From the NCBI GenBank assembly GCA_033852075.1, contig JAWSVC010000010.1, forward strand, positions 62,001 to 126,000: a DNA stretch of 64,000 nt. The letters are read 5' to 3'. This DNA is from QZLE01 sp033852075. Lineage in GTDB: Bacteria; Pseudomonadota; Gammaproteobacteria; QZLD01. The notes beneath the pieces are model-generated. The model did not search any database and was not told where the DNA came from. It worked only from the letters and a program-made list of their open reading frames with translations. The translations under genes and the position numbers were made by a program. Of the stretch, positions 18,200 to 26,512 are shown in pieces. Position 1 is the stretch's first letter. Every line of letters begins with the position of its first letter.

Positions 18200-18409
18200 A
18201 TGCCTTCGCTAAATTTGTTTCATGTCAGTTGTATATGGAATAAAAACAGTTGGTGAGCCTCTAGCTTGAGGCTTGATGTTAGTTTCGGAGTTTGCGGATA
18301 ATATAAGCATATTGCCGTAACAGATCTTTTTCCTGATGAATTTGATCGTGCCGGGCCAAAGGTTTGGTGGCCGGCGTTACTCCATAAAAATATAGTTGAG
18401 GACGCGATC
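18200..18409 (+). promoter_or_regulatory. rho leader region
   Basis: The 210 bases between trxA and rho contain a small hairpin, AGCCTC (18256-18261) with GAGGCT (18268-18273), without a T-run. In known systems rho transcription is autoregulated by Rho-dependent termination in its leader; a leader of this length fits, but no site can be proven by eye. Confidence 0.35.
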
Positions 18410-19678
18410 TTGGACGCGATGAATCTTTCAGAACTTAAATCAATGGATCCTAGAAAACTGGTAGAACTTGCCGAGTCTATGGGATTGGAAAATGTATCCA
18501 GAACAAGAAAGCAAGATCTAATTTTTTCTTTGCTTAAAGCTCATTCTAAAAGTGGTGAAGATATCTATGGAGATGGTGTATTAGAGATTCTTCAAGATGG
18601 CTTTGGTTTTCTACGTTCTGCGAATGGTTCATACATGGCAGGCCCGGATGATATCTATGTTTCTCCAAGTCAAATCAGACGTTTTGGTTTAAGAACTGGT
18701 GATACCATCGCAGGAAAGATAAGACCGCCTAAAGATGGTGAAAGATATTTTGCCCTGCTAAAAGTTGAAACAATCAACTACGAGCCACCAGAAAATACCA
18801 AAAATAAAATAGCCTTTGAAAATCTTACCCCGATATTCCCAAATGAAAGAATCAAAATGGAGATCGGTAATGGTAGTACCGAAGATATTACATCAAGGGT
18901 TATTGATCTTGCAGCTCCATTCGGGAAAGGGCAAAGAGGCCTGATTGTATCTCCTCCAAAGGCCGGTAAAACAATGATGCTGCAGAACATTGCTCATTCA
19001 ATTGTTACCAATCACCCAGAATGCTATCTAATAGTATTGCTTATTGATGAAAGACCAGAAGAGGTAACCGACTTTGCGCGTTCAGTAGTTCAGGCAGAAG
19101 TTATCTCAAGTACCTTTGATGAACCGGCAAGCCGTCACGTACAGGTTGCTGAAATGGTAATCGAAAAGGCAAAACGTTTAGCAGAGCACAAAAAAGATGT
19201 AATTATTCTTCTAGATTCGATAACTCGTTTAGCTAGAGCATATAACACAGTTGTTCCTGCATCTGGCAAGGTTCTAACCGGTGGTGTAGATGCAAACGCC
19301 CTGCAAAGACCAAAAAGATTCTTTGGTGCTGCGCGTAATCTAGAGGCAAATGGCAGCTTAACCATTATAGCAACCGCGCTGGTTGATACAGGTTCACGTA
19401 TGGATGAGGTGATCTACGAAGAGTTCAAAGGTACAGGTAATATGGAACTGCACCTTGATCGCCGTATTGCAGAGAAAAGGGTGTATCCAGCGATTAATGT
19501 GATTCGTTCCGGAACCAGAAGAGAAGAGCTTCTAACCAAGCCAGACGAGCTGCAAAAAATGTGGATCTTGCGTAAATTCCTGCATGAGATGGATGAGATT
19601 CAGGCTATGGAGTTTGTGTTGGATCGTCTCAAAACTACCAAGACAAACGACGAGTTCTTCGATGCGATGAAACGCTAA
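18410..19678 (+). CDS. rho: Transcription termination factor Rho
   Basis: Hexameric RNA helicase that terminates transcription, 422 residues. The N-terminal helix bundle has MNLSELKSMDPRKLVELAES, the primary RNA-binding cold-shock fold has DGFGFLRS and DDIYVSPSQIRRF, and the ATPase core has the P-loop SPPKAGKT and LLIDERPEEVTD with the Q-loop near GKVLTGGVDANAL. A GAGGA site sits seven bases before the TTG at 18410; relatives begin at the ATG equivalent to 18419, which has only a weak site here, so either start is possible. Confidence 0.97.
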   Translation: MDAMNLSELKSMDPRKLVELAESMGLENVSRTRKQDLIFSLLKAHSKSGEDIYGDGVLEILQDGFGFLRSANGSYMAGPDDIYVSPSQIRRFGLRTGDTIAGKIRPPKDGERYFALLKVETINYEPPENTKNKIAFENLTPIFPNERIKMEIGNGSTEDITSRVIDLAAPFGKGQRGLIVSPPKAGKTMMLQNIAHSIVTNHPECYLIVLLIDERPEEVTDFARSVVQAEVISSTFDEPASRHVQVAEMVIEKAKRLAEHKKDVIILLDSITRLARAYNTVVPASGKVLTGGVDANALQRPKRFFGAARNLEANGSLTIIATALVDTGSRMDEVIYEEFKGTGNMELHLDRRIAEKRVYPAINVIRSGTRREELLTKPDELQKMWILRKFLHEMDEIQAMEFVLDRLKTTKTNDEFFDAMKR

Positions 19679-19681
19679 AAA

Positions 19682-19774
19682 CTACTGCGCTTGCTTATTC
19701 TTTGTTATGACTAGTTAAAAAATGAGTCACTTATTATTCATAGGCTCAACATCTTTTTAACTAGTCATGCCTTG
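19682..19774 (+). repeat. Hairpin repeat family, copy B
   Basis: Begins four bases after the rho stop: CTACTGCGCTTGCTTAT, then TCTTTGTT, a 15-base arm ATGACTAGTTAAAAA (19707-19721), a 32-base loop, the perfectly complementary arm TTTTTAACTAGTCAT (19754-19768) and GCCTTG. The first 17 bases match copy A exactly, in the same orientation relative to the preceding gene. The element could also act as the rho transcription terminator. Confidence 0.85.
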
Positions 19775-19806
19775 ATTAAACTACGCTCGTTACGTTTTTG
19801 AAATTA

Positions 19807-19923
19807 GCGCCTATTTTTCCAGATACTTTGTTGCAGCTACTGATTTTTATCGTTATTTACTACATGTAAACTTCCTCAAAAAAATCAGCAGCTGCGCCTC
19901 GTCTCTGAAAAAATATCCAGCGA
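19807..19923 (+). repeat. Hairpin repeat family, copy C
   Basis: Directly after copy B: flank GCGCCTATTTTTCCAGATA, then CTTTGTT, arm GCAGCTACTGATTTTT (19833-19848), a loop containing ATTTAC and GTAAACTTC, arm AAAAATCAGCAGCTGC (19880-19895, one mismatch) and GCCTCG. An outer inverted pair, TATTTTTCCAGA with TCTGAAAAAATA, encloses the core. The left flank matches copy D; the loop words match copy A. Confidence 0.8.
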
Positions 19924-19973
19924 ATTATAATAGTCGAATAGATGTGTAAAAATGAGTCGCGCACTATGTGTGC

Positions 19974-20009
19974 GGTTCTCCTGAGCGTAGTCGAAGGGCT
20001 CAGGGAGCT
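19974..20009. repeat. Partial dispersed repeat of the TTCGACT/CTGAGC type
   Basis: The stretch GGTTCTCCTGAGCGTAGTCGAAGG resembles one arm of the larger repeat at 34994-35099 and a repeat type widely scattered in bacterial intergenic DNA. The rest of 19924-20052 holds nothing I can assign beyond a short GCGCAC/GTGCG palindrome. Confidence 0.5.
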
Positions 20010-20052
20010 TGAAAAATTTAAGTCTAAAAGCGCCTGCCTTTCTGTTAGTCAC

Positions 20053-20595
20053 CTAAACAATAATCTTCGAAACCTGCTTAAAGTTCGGATGCTTAAAATC
20101 TTGCATTAATTCAAACAGGGCCATTTCGACGCTGGATGATTTTGCTCCTAGTTGAGTCATCTTTCTAATAGCTGTTTCCTTATTACTTAAGGCGCGTGAA
20201 GAGATGCAGTCTTCAACTATCTCTACGTTGTAACCTTTTTGCAGTAATTGGGCGACGGTTTGATAAACACAAACATGAGCTTCGATTCCAATTACTAAAA
20301 TGTTTTCTCTTTTGGTGTCGGCAACTGTATTAAGAAAATCCTCACTACCGCAACAGCTAAAAGATGATTTTGTAATTGGTGTTTTGTTGTCGTTTAATAG
20401 CTCGGCAATTTCTGGGATGGTACCACCGATCTTGTCAGGCATTTGTTCAACCCAAATAATTGGGACTTCAAGAATTTGCAGACCTTTTATTAACTTTACG
20501 CAATTCGTTGTCATCTCTTGGTTGTTGGCGACTGCAGGCAATAGTTTTTGCTGAATATCAACTATTACAAGCGCAGTGTTTTCAGTTGTAAGCAT
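20053..20595 (-). CDS. Isochorismatase-like hydrolase
   Basis: Cysteine hydrolase of the isochorismatase superfamily (YcaC-like), 180 residues. The catalytic triad is readable: Asp13 in ALVIVDIQQ, Lys76 in ITKSSFSCC and Cys109 in IGIEAHVCVYQT. The preceding non-prolyl cis-peptide region (GIEAHVC) is intact. The physiological substrate cannot be told from sequence; relatives act on amides or similar small compounds. A good ribosome site (CAGGAG) precedes the ATG at 20595. The gene lies 13 bases after ppnP and is probably co-transcribed with it. Confidence 0.88.
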   Translation of the reverse strand: MLTTENTALVIVDIQQKLLPAVANNQEMTTNCVKLIKGLQILEVPIIWVEQMPDKIGGTIPEIAELLNDNKTPITKSSFSCCGSEDFLNTVADTKRENILVIGIEAHVCVYQTVAQLLQKGYNVEIVEDCISSRALSNKETAIRKMTQLGAKSSSVEMALFELMQDFKHPNFKQVSKIIV

Positions 20596-20608
20596 CGGTT
20601 ATCTCCTG

Positions 20609-20923
20609 TTATTTGATATATGAACAGCAGTAGTCAGATGGTTTGATTATCTTCATGGTGAATTCAGAGTTCGCTGGAACTTCAAATGATTCTCCGCCTA
20701 CGATCTTTTTCCATTCATCGCTGCCAGGTAATTTCACTTCCAGCTCGCCGTCAAGGAACTCCATGATCTCTTTGTCGGCGGTATCAAAGGTGTATTCGCC
20801 TGGTAGTAAAAATCCAAGGGTTTTTTTGCTGCCGTCATCAAATAATATTGTGCGACTGATTACCTTACCGTCGAAGTATACATTGGCTTTTTTTACTACG
20901 GTTACGTTTTCAAATACGGTCAT
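20609..20923 (-). CDS. ppnP: Pyrimidine/purine nucleoside phosphorylase PpnP
   Basis: Small cupin-fold enzyme (former DUF1255, E. coli YaiE) of 104 residues that phosphorolyses several nucleosides to base and ribose-1-phosphate. Family segments are VTVVKKANVYFDGKVISRT, KTLGFLLPGEYTFDTADKE, the cupin strand ELEVKLPGSDEW and FEVPANSEF. Length and ends match the family. It is 61 bases downstream of the acyl-CoA synthetase gene and upstream of the isochorismatase-like gene in a probable small operon. Confidence 0.93.
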   Translation of the reverse strand: MTVFENVTVVKKANVYFDGKVISRTILFDDGSKKTLGFLLPGEYTFDTADKEIMEFLDGELEVKLPGSDEWKKIVGGESFEVPANSEFTMKIIKPSDYCCSYIK

Positions 20924-20984
20924 TGGGTTCTCCGGTGTTTGTGGATTTAAATTTTATTGATGCTGATAATAACAGACCTGTAAT

Positions 20985-22622
20985 TTATGTAACATACAAA
21001 TAACGTTTAATCTTTTGTGTAGGTGTTTTTGCAAACGGTTCTTCATGTTCAATGATTTTGTTGATTCTGGAAAAACTGGATAACTGTTCATTGGTTTGAA
21101 GTCTGATCTCTTCAATAACTTCGGACATGCGTTTTTTGCTTTGTTGTGGAGATAAGCCTTGCTGGTCAAATTCATTCTGTAGCAAATCATAATCAGGGTG
21201 TACCCTGGCAGCAACCTTTCCTTCGTGTTCGAATACGATGGATTCTATTACATAGCGGTGAGTTAGAAGTATTGATTCTATTTCTTCTGGATAGATATTT
21301 TCTCCGCTTGGGCCAAGTATCATATTTTTGGATCTACCGTGTATATAGAGATAATTATCTGCATCTATATGGCATAGATCTCCGGTTTTAAGCCAGCCAT
21401 CTTCAGACAGTACCTCGGCAGTAGTTTCTGGGTCTTCATAATAACCGCGCATAATGCTAGGGCCTTTGATATAGAGCTCTCCTTCGTGTTGATCCGGATG
21501 TTTTTTCTCTATTCTGGCTTTTATTGTAGGTAAGATTTGCCCTACGGAACCTAAACGTCGGTTTTTGCTTGCCCCGGTTACTAACGGGGATGATTCGGTT
21601 AAGCCATAGGCGCAATAATATGGAAATCCAGCGTCAATTAAGAAGCGTTCAGTCTTTTGTGAAAGTGGTGCGCCACCAATGCCAAAAATATGGATTTGCC
21701 CTCCAAACGATTCAAGAAGTTTTTTGCCGGCTATTTTATGAAGTTTTTTGCGTGAGAATTCGAATTTATACAATCCGCGGGTAATCATGCTCTTTTTTAA
21801 TTGTGGAAGAATTCTGAGTTTAAAGATTTTTTCAATGATTAACGGGATGCTAAAAACAATCGTAGGTTTAATATCTTGCATGGCTGCCATTAAAGTGGAT
21901 GGCACTGGTTTGCCTTTTATATAATATATGCTGGCGCCAATAAGTAGAGGTAAAACAAAACCAATCGTGCATTCATATGTGTGTGATAGTGGCAGTAACG
22001 AAACAAGTTTTTCGTTATCGGTAAGGCTATCACAACTATTGCCGGCATCTATGGCGTTAGCGACAATATTTTTATGGGTTAGCATAACTCCTTTTGAATG
22101 ACCGGTGGTGCCAGAGGTGAAAATAATGGCTGCCAGGTCATCTTCGTTTACTTCTAGTTCATGATACGAATGTTTTTCATGTTTCTTGGATTTAATCTCA
22201 GGAGTAGATTCAATGCTCATATCATCAGTGTTGATAATCAATAGATCATTATTATCGATTCCTGTAATGTTTGAGCGTAATTTTTTAGATATGAAGATTC
22301 CTTTGGTCTGAGATTGTTTTAGTATGTTATGGATTTCATTAGCATGAAAATCAGGAAGAATAGGAACCGCAATGGCTCCGCTGGTTGTTATAGATAGATA
22401 GGCGATAGCCCAATTAGGACTATTTTCACCAAGAATCGCAACTCTATCTCCTTGATTGATACCGTTATCCAACAGTGTTTGTGCTTGGGATGCGACTTCG
22501 TCCATTAGTTGGGAATAGTTGATAGGTGTAGATCCAACAAAAGCTATCGAGCCTTTGTTGGCAAATTCTTGTGCTGCAGTATTTAATACGCAGCGAAGAG
22601 TTAATTGTTCTGGTTTTAGCAA
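20985..22622 (-). CDS. AMP-forming acyl-CoA synthetase / long-chain fatty acid ligase
   Basis: Adenylate-forming enzyme of 545 residues that would activate a carboxylic acid, probably a fatty acid, to its CoA thioester. Diagnostic motifs are the phosphate loop FTSGTTGHSKGVMLTH, the acyl-adenylate motif YGLTESSPLV, GWLKTGDLCHID and the hinge/GRSKNMILGPSGENIYPEEIE region of the long-chain branch. The C-terminal catalytic lysine is in AKTPTQKIKRY. No signal peptide. Chain-length preference is unknown. The protein ends shortly after the lysine, as in related short forms. Confidence 0.88.
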   Translation of the reverse strand: MLKPEQLTLRCVLNTAAQEFANKGSIAFVGSTPINYSQLMDEVASQAQTLLDNGINQGDRVAILGENSPNWAIAYLSITTSGAIAVPILPDFHANEIHNILKQSQTKGIFISKKLRSNITGIDNNDLLIINTDDMSIESTPEIKSKKHEKHSYHELEVNEDDLAAIIFTSGTTGHSKGVMLTHKNIVANAIDAGNSCDSLTDNEKLVSLLPLSHTYECTIGFVLPLLIGASIYYIKGKPVPSTLMAAMQDIKPTIVFSIPLIIEKIFKLRILPQLKKSMITRGLYKFEFSRKKLHKIAGKKLLESFGGQIHIFGIGGAPLSQKTERFLIDAGFPYYCAYGLTESSPLVTGASKNRRLGSVGQILPTIKARIEKKHPDQHEGELYIKGPSIMRGYYEDPETTAEVLSEDGWLKTGDLCHIDADNYLYIHGRSKNMILGPSGENIYPEEIESILLTHRYVIESIVFEHEGKVAARVHPDYDLLQNEFDQQGLSPQQSKKRMSEVIEEIRLQTNEQLSSFSRINKIIEHEEPFAKTPTQKIKRYLYVT

Positions 22623-22792
22623 CTTAAAGCGCCTCTTTTAGGTTTGTTTTTTACTTTAATCGGGGGCTATTATACTAATTTCCAAATAAAAAAATGTAAT
22701 ATTTATCTGATATTGGATTTGGGTAATGAAAGGGGTTTTTAAAATAAAAAACAATAAAAAGAGAGAGGTTTGGAATTAGTATGGAATTATAT

Positions 22793-22866
22793 AAAAAATG
22801 CCCCGAAGAGTGCCGGGGCAATGAAGGAAACAATAGCTGTATGACCTTGTGCTCGCGGGGGACGAA
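22793..22866 (-). ncRNA. Candidate small RNA upstream of the acyl-CoA synthetase gene
   Basis: On the minus strand an extended -10 box TGTTATAAT (TATAAT at 22873-22878) is followed about 70 bases later by a hairpin TGCCCCG/CGGGGCA and then ATTTTTTAT, a good intrinsic terminator (22793-22820). Together they define a possible ~74-nucleotide transcript. The -35 region is weak. Alternatively the hairpin simply terminates transcription from the upstream coiled-coil gene. No known RNA family was recognised. Confidence 0.45.
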
Positions 22867-22885
22867 CTAGCTATTATAACAACTT

Positions 22886-22904
22886 AGAGGAGAACCTCTT
22901 TTTT
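22886..22904 (+). terminator. Rightward intrinsic terminator
   Basis: AGAGG, loop AGAA, CCTCT and six T residues. It reads rightward although both flanking genes read leftward, so it would serve only a rightward transcript from within the gap or antisense transcription. Confidence 0.55.
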
Positions 22905-22935
22905 AAGGTTAAATATATTTTTTAACTTTTGTTAG

Positions 22936-22972
22936 TGCCAAAAGTAATGAATCTAACCTATTACTTTTGGCA
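22936..22972. repeat. 13-bp perfect inverted repeat
   Basis: Arms TGCCAAAAGTAAT and ATTACTTTTGGCA with an 11-base loop lie 77 bases downstream of the coiled-coil gene. There is no T-run on either side, so this may be an mRNA 3' stabiliser or a factor-dependent end rather than an intrinsic terminator. Confidence 0.55.
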
Positions 22973-23049
22973 GGGGTGAGGTAAGTATTTGTTTTTATGT
23001 TGTGAAGTGTTGAGGGTATTTCTATTGCCTAAGTAAGCTACATAGCAAA

Positions 23050-24759
23050 TTATTGGCTAAGCAAACTATTGGTGCCGTATTTTTCTTCAAGTCGGTTTCT
23101 AAATTCAGTTTCTGCTTGAGAACGAATTTGTTGCTCTTTCTCCAACCTTTGTTTTAATGCAAACTCAGATTTGTCTGGTCTGGTGGTAACTACTGGTGTT
23201 GGAGCTACCGGCTTGGTTGTTGGTTTAGTTATAGGCTTAGCCATTGGTTTTGAAACTACAGGCTTAGATGCTTTAGGTGTGGTTGGTTTCGCAGATGATT
23301 TTGGTTTTGTTGTTTTGGGTTTCTGAGTTACTTTGGGTTTGGTTGTTTTTGCAGCTGTAGTTGTATTAGCACTTTCAGCTGTAGGCTTTGATGTATATTG
23401 GTTGGATGATATAGGCTTTACCGGGGATGATATGTTAGAGAGAAAATTGCTAATTGGATTTGCAGGGTTTTGTTGCATCCAGTAGTAGCCACCTGCGGCA
23501 ACTACTGCTAATACTATTGCAAAGCATAGAATGTAGATCCATTTGTGGGATTTTGCTGGTGCGTTATTGAATTGATAGCGTTCATCTTTATCTGCAGTAA
23601 ACAATGAGCGGTCAACCTGATAGGATGCTTCTTTTTCCTGAAGTAGTTCTTTTGCAATTTCAGCAACTCCTGAGCCTTGTTGGTCTTCATGGTCTAATCC
23701 TGTGGTTGAACCATGTAGTCCAGATGACGGAGGTTGTTGTCTTTGGGCTTCGGGGTTTAATTCTTCTGGAGATGCTTTCTTTGAAGGATTCTCTTTTTCT
23801 TGTTTTTTTGATGGAGACTTTTCATCATTATTAAAATTAGATTCAAAAGAGTTATCGCTTTCTATCATTAATAACTCTTCAGAAAGGTCGTCGTTGAATA
23901 GGGGGGAATTTAGATCGATTTGCTGAGGTTCATGGGGAGCGTTTGGCATCTGTACGCTACGGTTGAATCCTCCTGGTTTTAATGGAACAACATTGTCGTC
24001 CTTTTTTAATCTGGATTGGTAACTAAATGGGGATGATCTGCTTGGTTCTTGTTTGTTCTGTTCGAATATATGTTCTCTTAGTTCGAGTAACTCTTTATAG
24101 TATTCATCGCGTTCTTCGACGGTGCTTTTTAATTTGTCCTGTAGGCTGCGTATGGCTATGTGTGCTTTCTTTAAAAGTTTATCAAAGTGTTTTTTGTCAA
24201 AATTATCTATATTTGTATTGCTGGTAACACGATTTTGATGAATTGCGTTTTCCAGTTTGGAGATGGTTCTTTCTGCTTGAAGCTTTTGTAATTTTTCATT
24301 TTCTAATTGCTGTTTAAGCTGAGCTAATTCTGAATCTAATCGTGATGTTTCTTCTTCGGCATGTCTCCATGCTTCTTTAGCTTGCATCCTAATTGATGCG
24401 ATTTCTTCCTGAGCTTCAAGGCGGGTCTTTTCTTTTTGTTCGATTATTTGCTGTTTTAATTCTTCGGTTTCAAGTTGAAAACGACTTAATTCCTGTTTTG
24501 CAGCCTGGAGCTCGCCTTTTACCTGGGCGTTTTCTTTTTCTAGTTTGCGGCGTTTTGCAACCTCTTCAGCTTGGGCTCTTAACTGGTTTAGATCACTTTT
24601 CTTTTTTAGAGATTCAACTTCTATGCGGTGTTGCGATTGATCCGCTTCTAGCGCCTCTTGAACAGCACGATTCGACTCATCACGGGCAAATTCAAGCTCC
24701 CTTTTAAGCCTTTCAATATCCTGCTCCGCCTGACGGAGTTGTTCTTGAGAGTTATTCAT
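23050..24759 (-). CDS. Large coiled-coil membrane protein coupled to cpdA
   Basis: Function not recognised. From the ATG at 24759 the product has 569 residues: a charged Glu/Lys/Gln-rich coiled coil (about 4-235), a polar, probably disordered stretch (about 240-400), one membrane helix (about 407-427, IYILCFAIVLAVVAAGGYYW), then a tail rich in Lys, Thr, Pro and Ala (about 457-527) and a short helical end. No signal peptide, so the coiled coil should be cytoplasmic and the tail periplasmic. The start overlaps the cpdA stop as ATGAATAA; the reading from 24798 would overlap cpdA by 47 bases. Low-complexity tail resembles wall- or polymer-contacting tails of other proteins. Confidence 0.75.
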   Translation of the reverse strand: MNNSQEQLRQAEQDIERLKRELEFARDESNRAVQEALEADQSQHRIEVESLKKKSDLNQLRAQAEEVAKRRKLEKENAQVKGELQAAKQELSRFQLETEELKQQIIEQKEKTRLEAQEEIASIRMQAKEAWRHAEEETSRLDSELAQLKQQLENEKLQKLQAERTISKLENAIHQNRVTSNTNIDNFDKKHFDKLLKKAHIAIRSLQDKLKSTVEERDEYYKELLELREHIFEQNKQEPSRSSPFSYQSRLKKDDNVVPLKPGGFNRSVQMPNAPHEPQQIDLNSPLFNDDLSEELLMIESDNSFESNFNNDEKSPSKKQEKENPSKKASPEELNPEAQRQQPPSSGLHGSTTGLDHEDQQGSGVAEIAKELLQEKEASYQVDRSLFTADKDERYQFNNAPAKSHKWIYILCFAIVLAVVAAGGYYWMQQNPANPISNFLSNISSPVKPISSNQYTSKPTAESANTTTAAKTTKPKVTQKPKTTKPKSSAKPTTPKASKPVVSKPMAKPITKPTTKPVAPTPVVTTRPDKSEFALKQRLEKEQQIRSQAETEFRNRLEEKYGTNSLLSQ

Positions 24760-25570
24760 ATCCGTTGGTATCGAAGTCAATTTCTGCTGGTAATTCATCT
24801 GTTCTTATAACGCCGGTTGTAATTGAGCCATTTTCTTCTAATTCAAACCATCTGTATCCTGGTGGCACTCGGTCAAGACAAAAATCAACTTGCCTTGGTT
24901 TGAACTGGATGCAGGTGGACGGTGTGCCCAGTAAGTGTACGTTATTTCTAGAAGAAATGAAATCCTGATGTACGTGCCCCCACGTTACAATCTTGGCATT
25001 TGCATGCTTTTCTACAATATCAAATAGAGCATCACCGTTATCTATTGCTCCATTACTACAGATATCCAGCCATCTGCAGCCAATAGGCATCGGTTGATGG
25101 TGCATGGCAATCAGTGCATGGTGGTTGGGGTATTTTGTTAATAGTCTGTCAACTTCGTCGAGCTCTTCAGGTTTAAGATGACCATTTACTGCATGAGGTA
25201 TGCTGGAATCAAGCATGATAAATAGCCAGTTTTCCATAATATAGTGCTGGCAGTAACTTACTATACCTTTTTTGAAAGTGTTTTTAAGAATGTTGGCGTT
25301 ATCATGATTGCCTGGTATAACCAGTGTTTTTATTCCTAGTGGTTCAATTATATTCCGGAAAGATTCATAACCATGAGATGAAGTAGCGTTTTGTACTATA
25401 TCGCCTGAGGCAATAATCAGGTCGGCAGGAAGGGATTCTTTCTTGATTCTTTCAAGGGTGTAAAGGAATGTATTTAGAGTATTGGCTCCAGCAAGGGTGT
25501 CTCCATCATGCTCAGGCAAATGAAGATCGGTAATCTGAATAATTTTTATGCTTTTTTTGGGTTCGCTCAC
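24752..25570 (-). CDS. cpdA: 3',5'-cyclic AMP phosphodiesterase CpdA
   Basis: Calcineurin-like metallophosphoesterase of 272 residues that hydrolyses cAMP to AMP. The dinuclear metal ligands are all present in order: DLHLP (Asp15, His17), ASGDIVQN, PGNHDN, AMHHQPMPIG and WGHVHQD. The WLDICSNGAIDN stretch and the C-terminal strand region match CpdA. The 3' end overlaps the next gene. With a Vfr/CRP homologue 3.6 kb away, a cAMP response circuit is likely in this organism; the cyclase is outside the window. Confidence 0.92.
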   Translation of the reverse strand: MSEPKKSIKIIQITDLHLPEHDGDTLAGANTLNTFLYTLERIKKESLPADLIIASGDIVQNATSSHGYESFRNIIEPLGIKTLVIPGNHDNANILKNTFKKGIVSYCQHYIMENWLFIMLDSSIPHAVNGHLKPEELDEVDRLLTKYPNHHALIAMHHQPMPIGCRWLDICSNGAIDNGDALFDIVEKHANAKIVTWGHVHQDFISSRNNVHLLGTPSTCIQFKPRQVDFCLDRVPPGYRWFELEENGSITTGVIRTDELPAEIDFDTNGYE

Positions 25571-26068
25571 TACTTAATTATCCATCCGTTGGTATTTAAT
25601 TATGTATTCAATTCGGTTGCGCTAACAAACAATGATAATTCTTTTTTGAATTTTTATACTATACCTTTCTACAAACATATTTATTTTATAAATATAGACC
25701 AAAAATAATTATTAGCTGTTGCCGATAGGGGCTAAATATAAAATTTAGGAAAATATTTTTAAAATTGTGAAGTTAATTACAGGTTTCTTTGGCTTATGAT
25801 GTGAAATGAGGAAACAGATTAATCGGAGCTAGAAAAAAATTGACACAATAAAATGGATTGCTTGTCTGTGTGTGCCAATGACATAATAGATCCTGAGTTA
25901 GGAGCGCATTAATAACTAAAATAACTAAGCATTGATGAATGTCAGTTTATATTTTTACTCAATGATAATAATGGTTTTGGAATTAGATTTTAGTTGTTGT
26001 GCTTTTGAGATTAAGATCATCTATTATCTTAAATAGATGTTTATTTCTGAAAAAATGTGAGAGATCTT
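25571..26068. other. A/T-rich intergenic region between cpdA and the Sel1 lipoprotein gene
   Basis: About 490 bases between divergent genes, so promoters for both must be here. A TTGACA hexamer stands near 25840, but no matching -10 at a normal distance was found. No open frame with a ribosome site, hairpin or repeat of note was seen. Confidence 0.5.
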
Positions 26069-26464
26069 ATGAAGAAAATTATTTCCAATCTTAAAGTTGT
26101 TGTTTTACTGGTTTTATTTACGTCTTCAATTGTGGGGTGCTCGGGTTCTGCTGAGGTTAAACCTGATAATGAATACGTTAGTTCCAGTGCGCAATTTATG
26201 AAAGCAAAGGCTGCGTATTTAGCAAATGATTTTGCGGTGGCTTTCCCTTTAATGTTGAAAGAGGCAGGTGCAGGTAATTCCGATGCTCAATATGCTGTTG
26301 GGTATATGTATTTTTACGGGCAGGGTATTGGGGTTGATTTTCAGGAGTCGCTTAATTGGATTCGTAAGGCAGCGGAACTTGGTAATAAAAAGGCCTTTAA
26401 AGCACTTGCAATTGTAAATTCGAAGCGCAATAAACAAAGTAATGCTCAAGAAGAGGCGAAATAG
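26069..26464 (+). CDS. Sel1-repeat lipoprotein
   Basis: Probable lipoprotein of 131 residues. The signal sequence MKKIISNLKVVVLLVLFTSS leads to the lipobox SIVGC with Cys22 as the acylation site. The mature part contains one clear Sel1-like repeat (AGNSDAQYAVGYMYFYGQGI) and a second, NWIRKAAELGNKKAF, forming a short alpha-solenoid for protein contacts. I prefer ATG 26069 over GTG 26057 because it gives a standard signal peptide. No partner gene can be inferred; the next gene follows after 48 bases. Confidence 0.85.
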   Translation: MKKIISNLKVVVLLVLFTSSIVGCSGSAEVKPDNEYVSSSAQFMKAKAAYLANDFAVAFPLMLKEAGAGNSDAQYAVGYMYFYGQGIGVDFQESLNWIRKAAELGNKKAFKALAIVNSKRNKQSNAQEEAK

Positions 26465-26512
26465 ATAGCTGTTTATACAAGATTATACAGCTAGATTGTT
26501 CAAGGAATCAAA

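Larger units (their letters stand above)
22623..23049. other. 427-base intergenic region with stacked hairpins
   Basis: The gap between two minus-strand genes is unusually structured. It contains terminator-like hairpins pointing in opposite directions (22793-22820 leftward and 22886-22904 rightward), an extended -10 sequence on the minus strand and a 13-bp perfect stem at 22936-22972. These are listed separately. No convincing protein gene was found. Confidence 0.6.

Noticed and set aside
19682..19774. Integron attC site as explanation for the hairpin repeat
   Set aside because: The conserved RYYYAAC/GTTRRRY core ends and the unpaired stem bases of attC sites are not present, and neighbours are housekeeping genes rather than cassettes.
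22781..22870. 29-codon plus-strand frame with two CxxxC pairs (C7/C11 and C20/C24), preceded by a GGA
   Set aside because: It runs antisense across the stronger candidate small RNA and its hairpin, has only a weak ribosome site, and the cysteine pattern may be chance; conservation would be needed to call it.
22760..22905. RsmY/RsmZ-type CsrA-sponge RNA on the plus strand, because of several GGA triplets
   Set aside because: No GacA-type upstream box and the GGA triplets are not regularly in loops; the minus-strand promoter and terminator are better.
25571..26068. Hidden gene or RNA in the cpdA-Sel1 gap
   Set aside because: Neither strand shows a frame with ribosome site or a stable hairpin with T-run; only promoter-like A/T-rich sequence.
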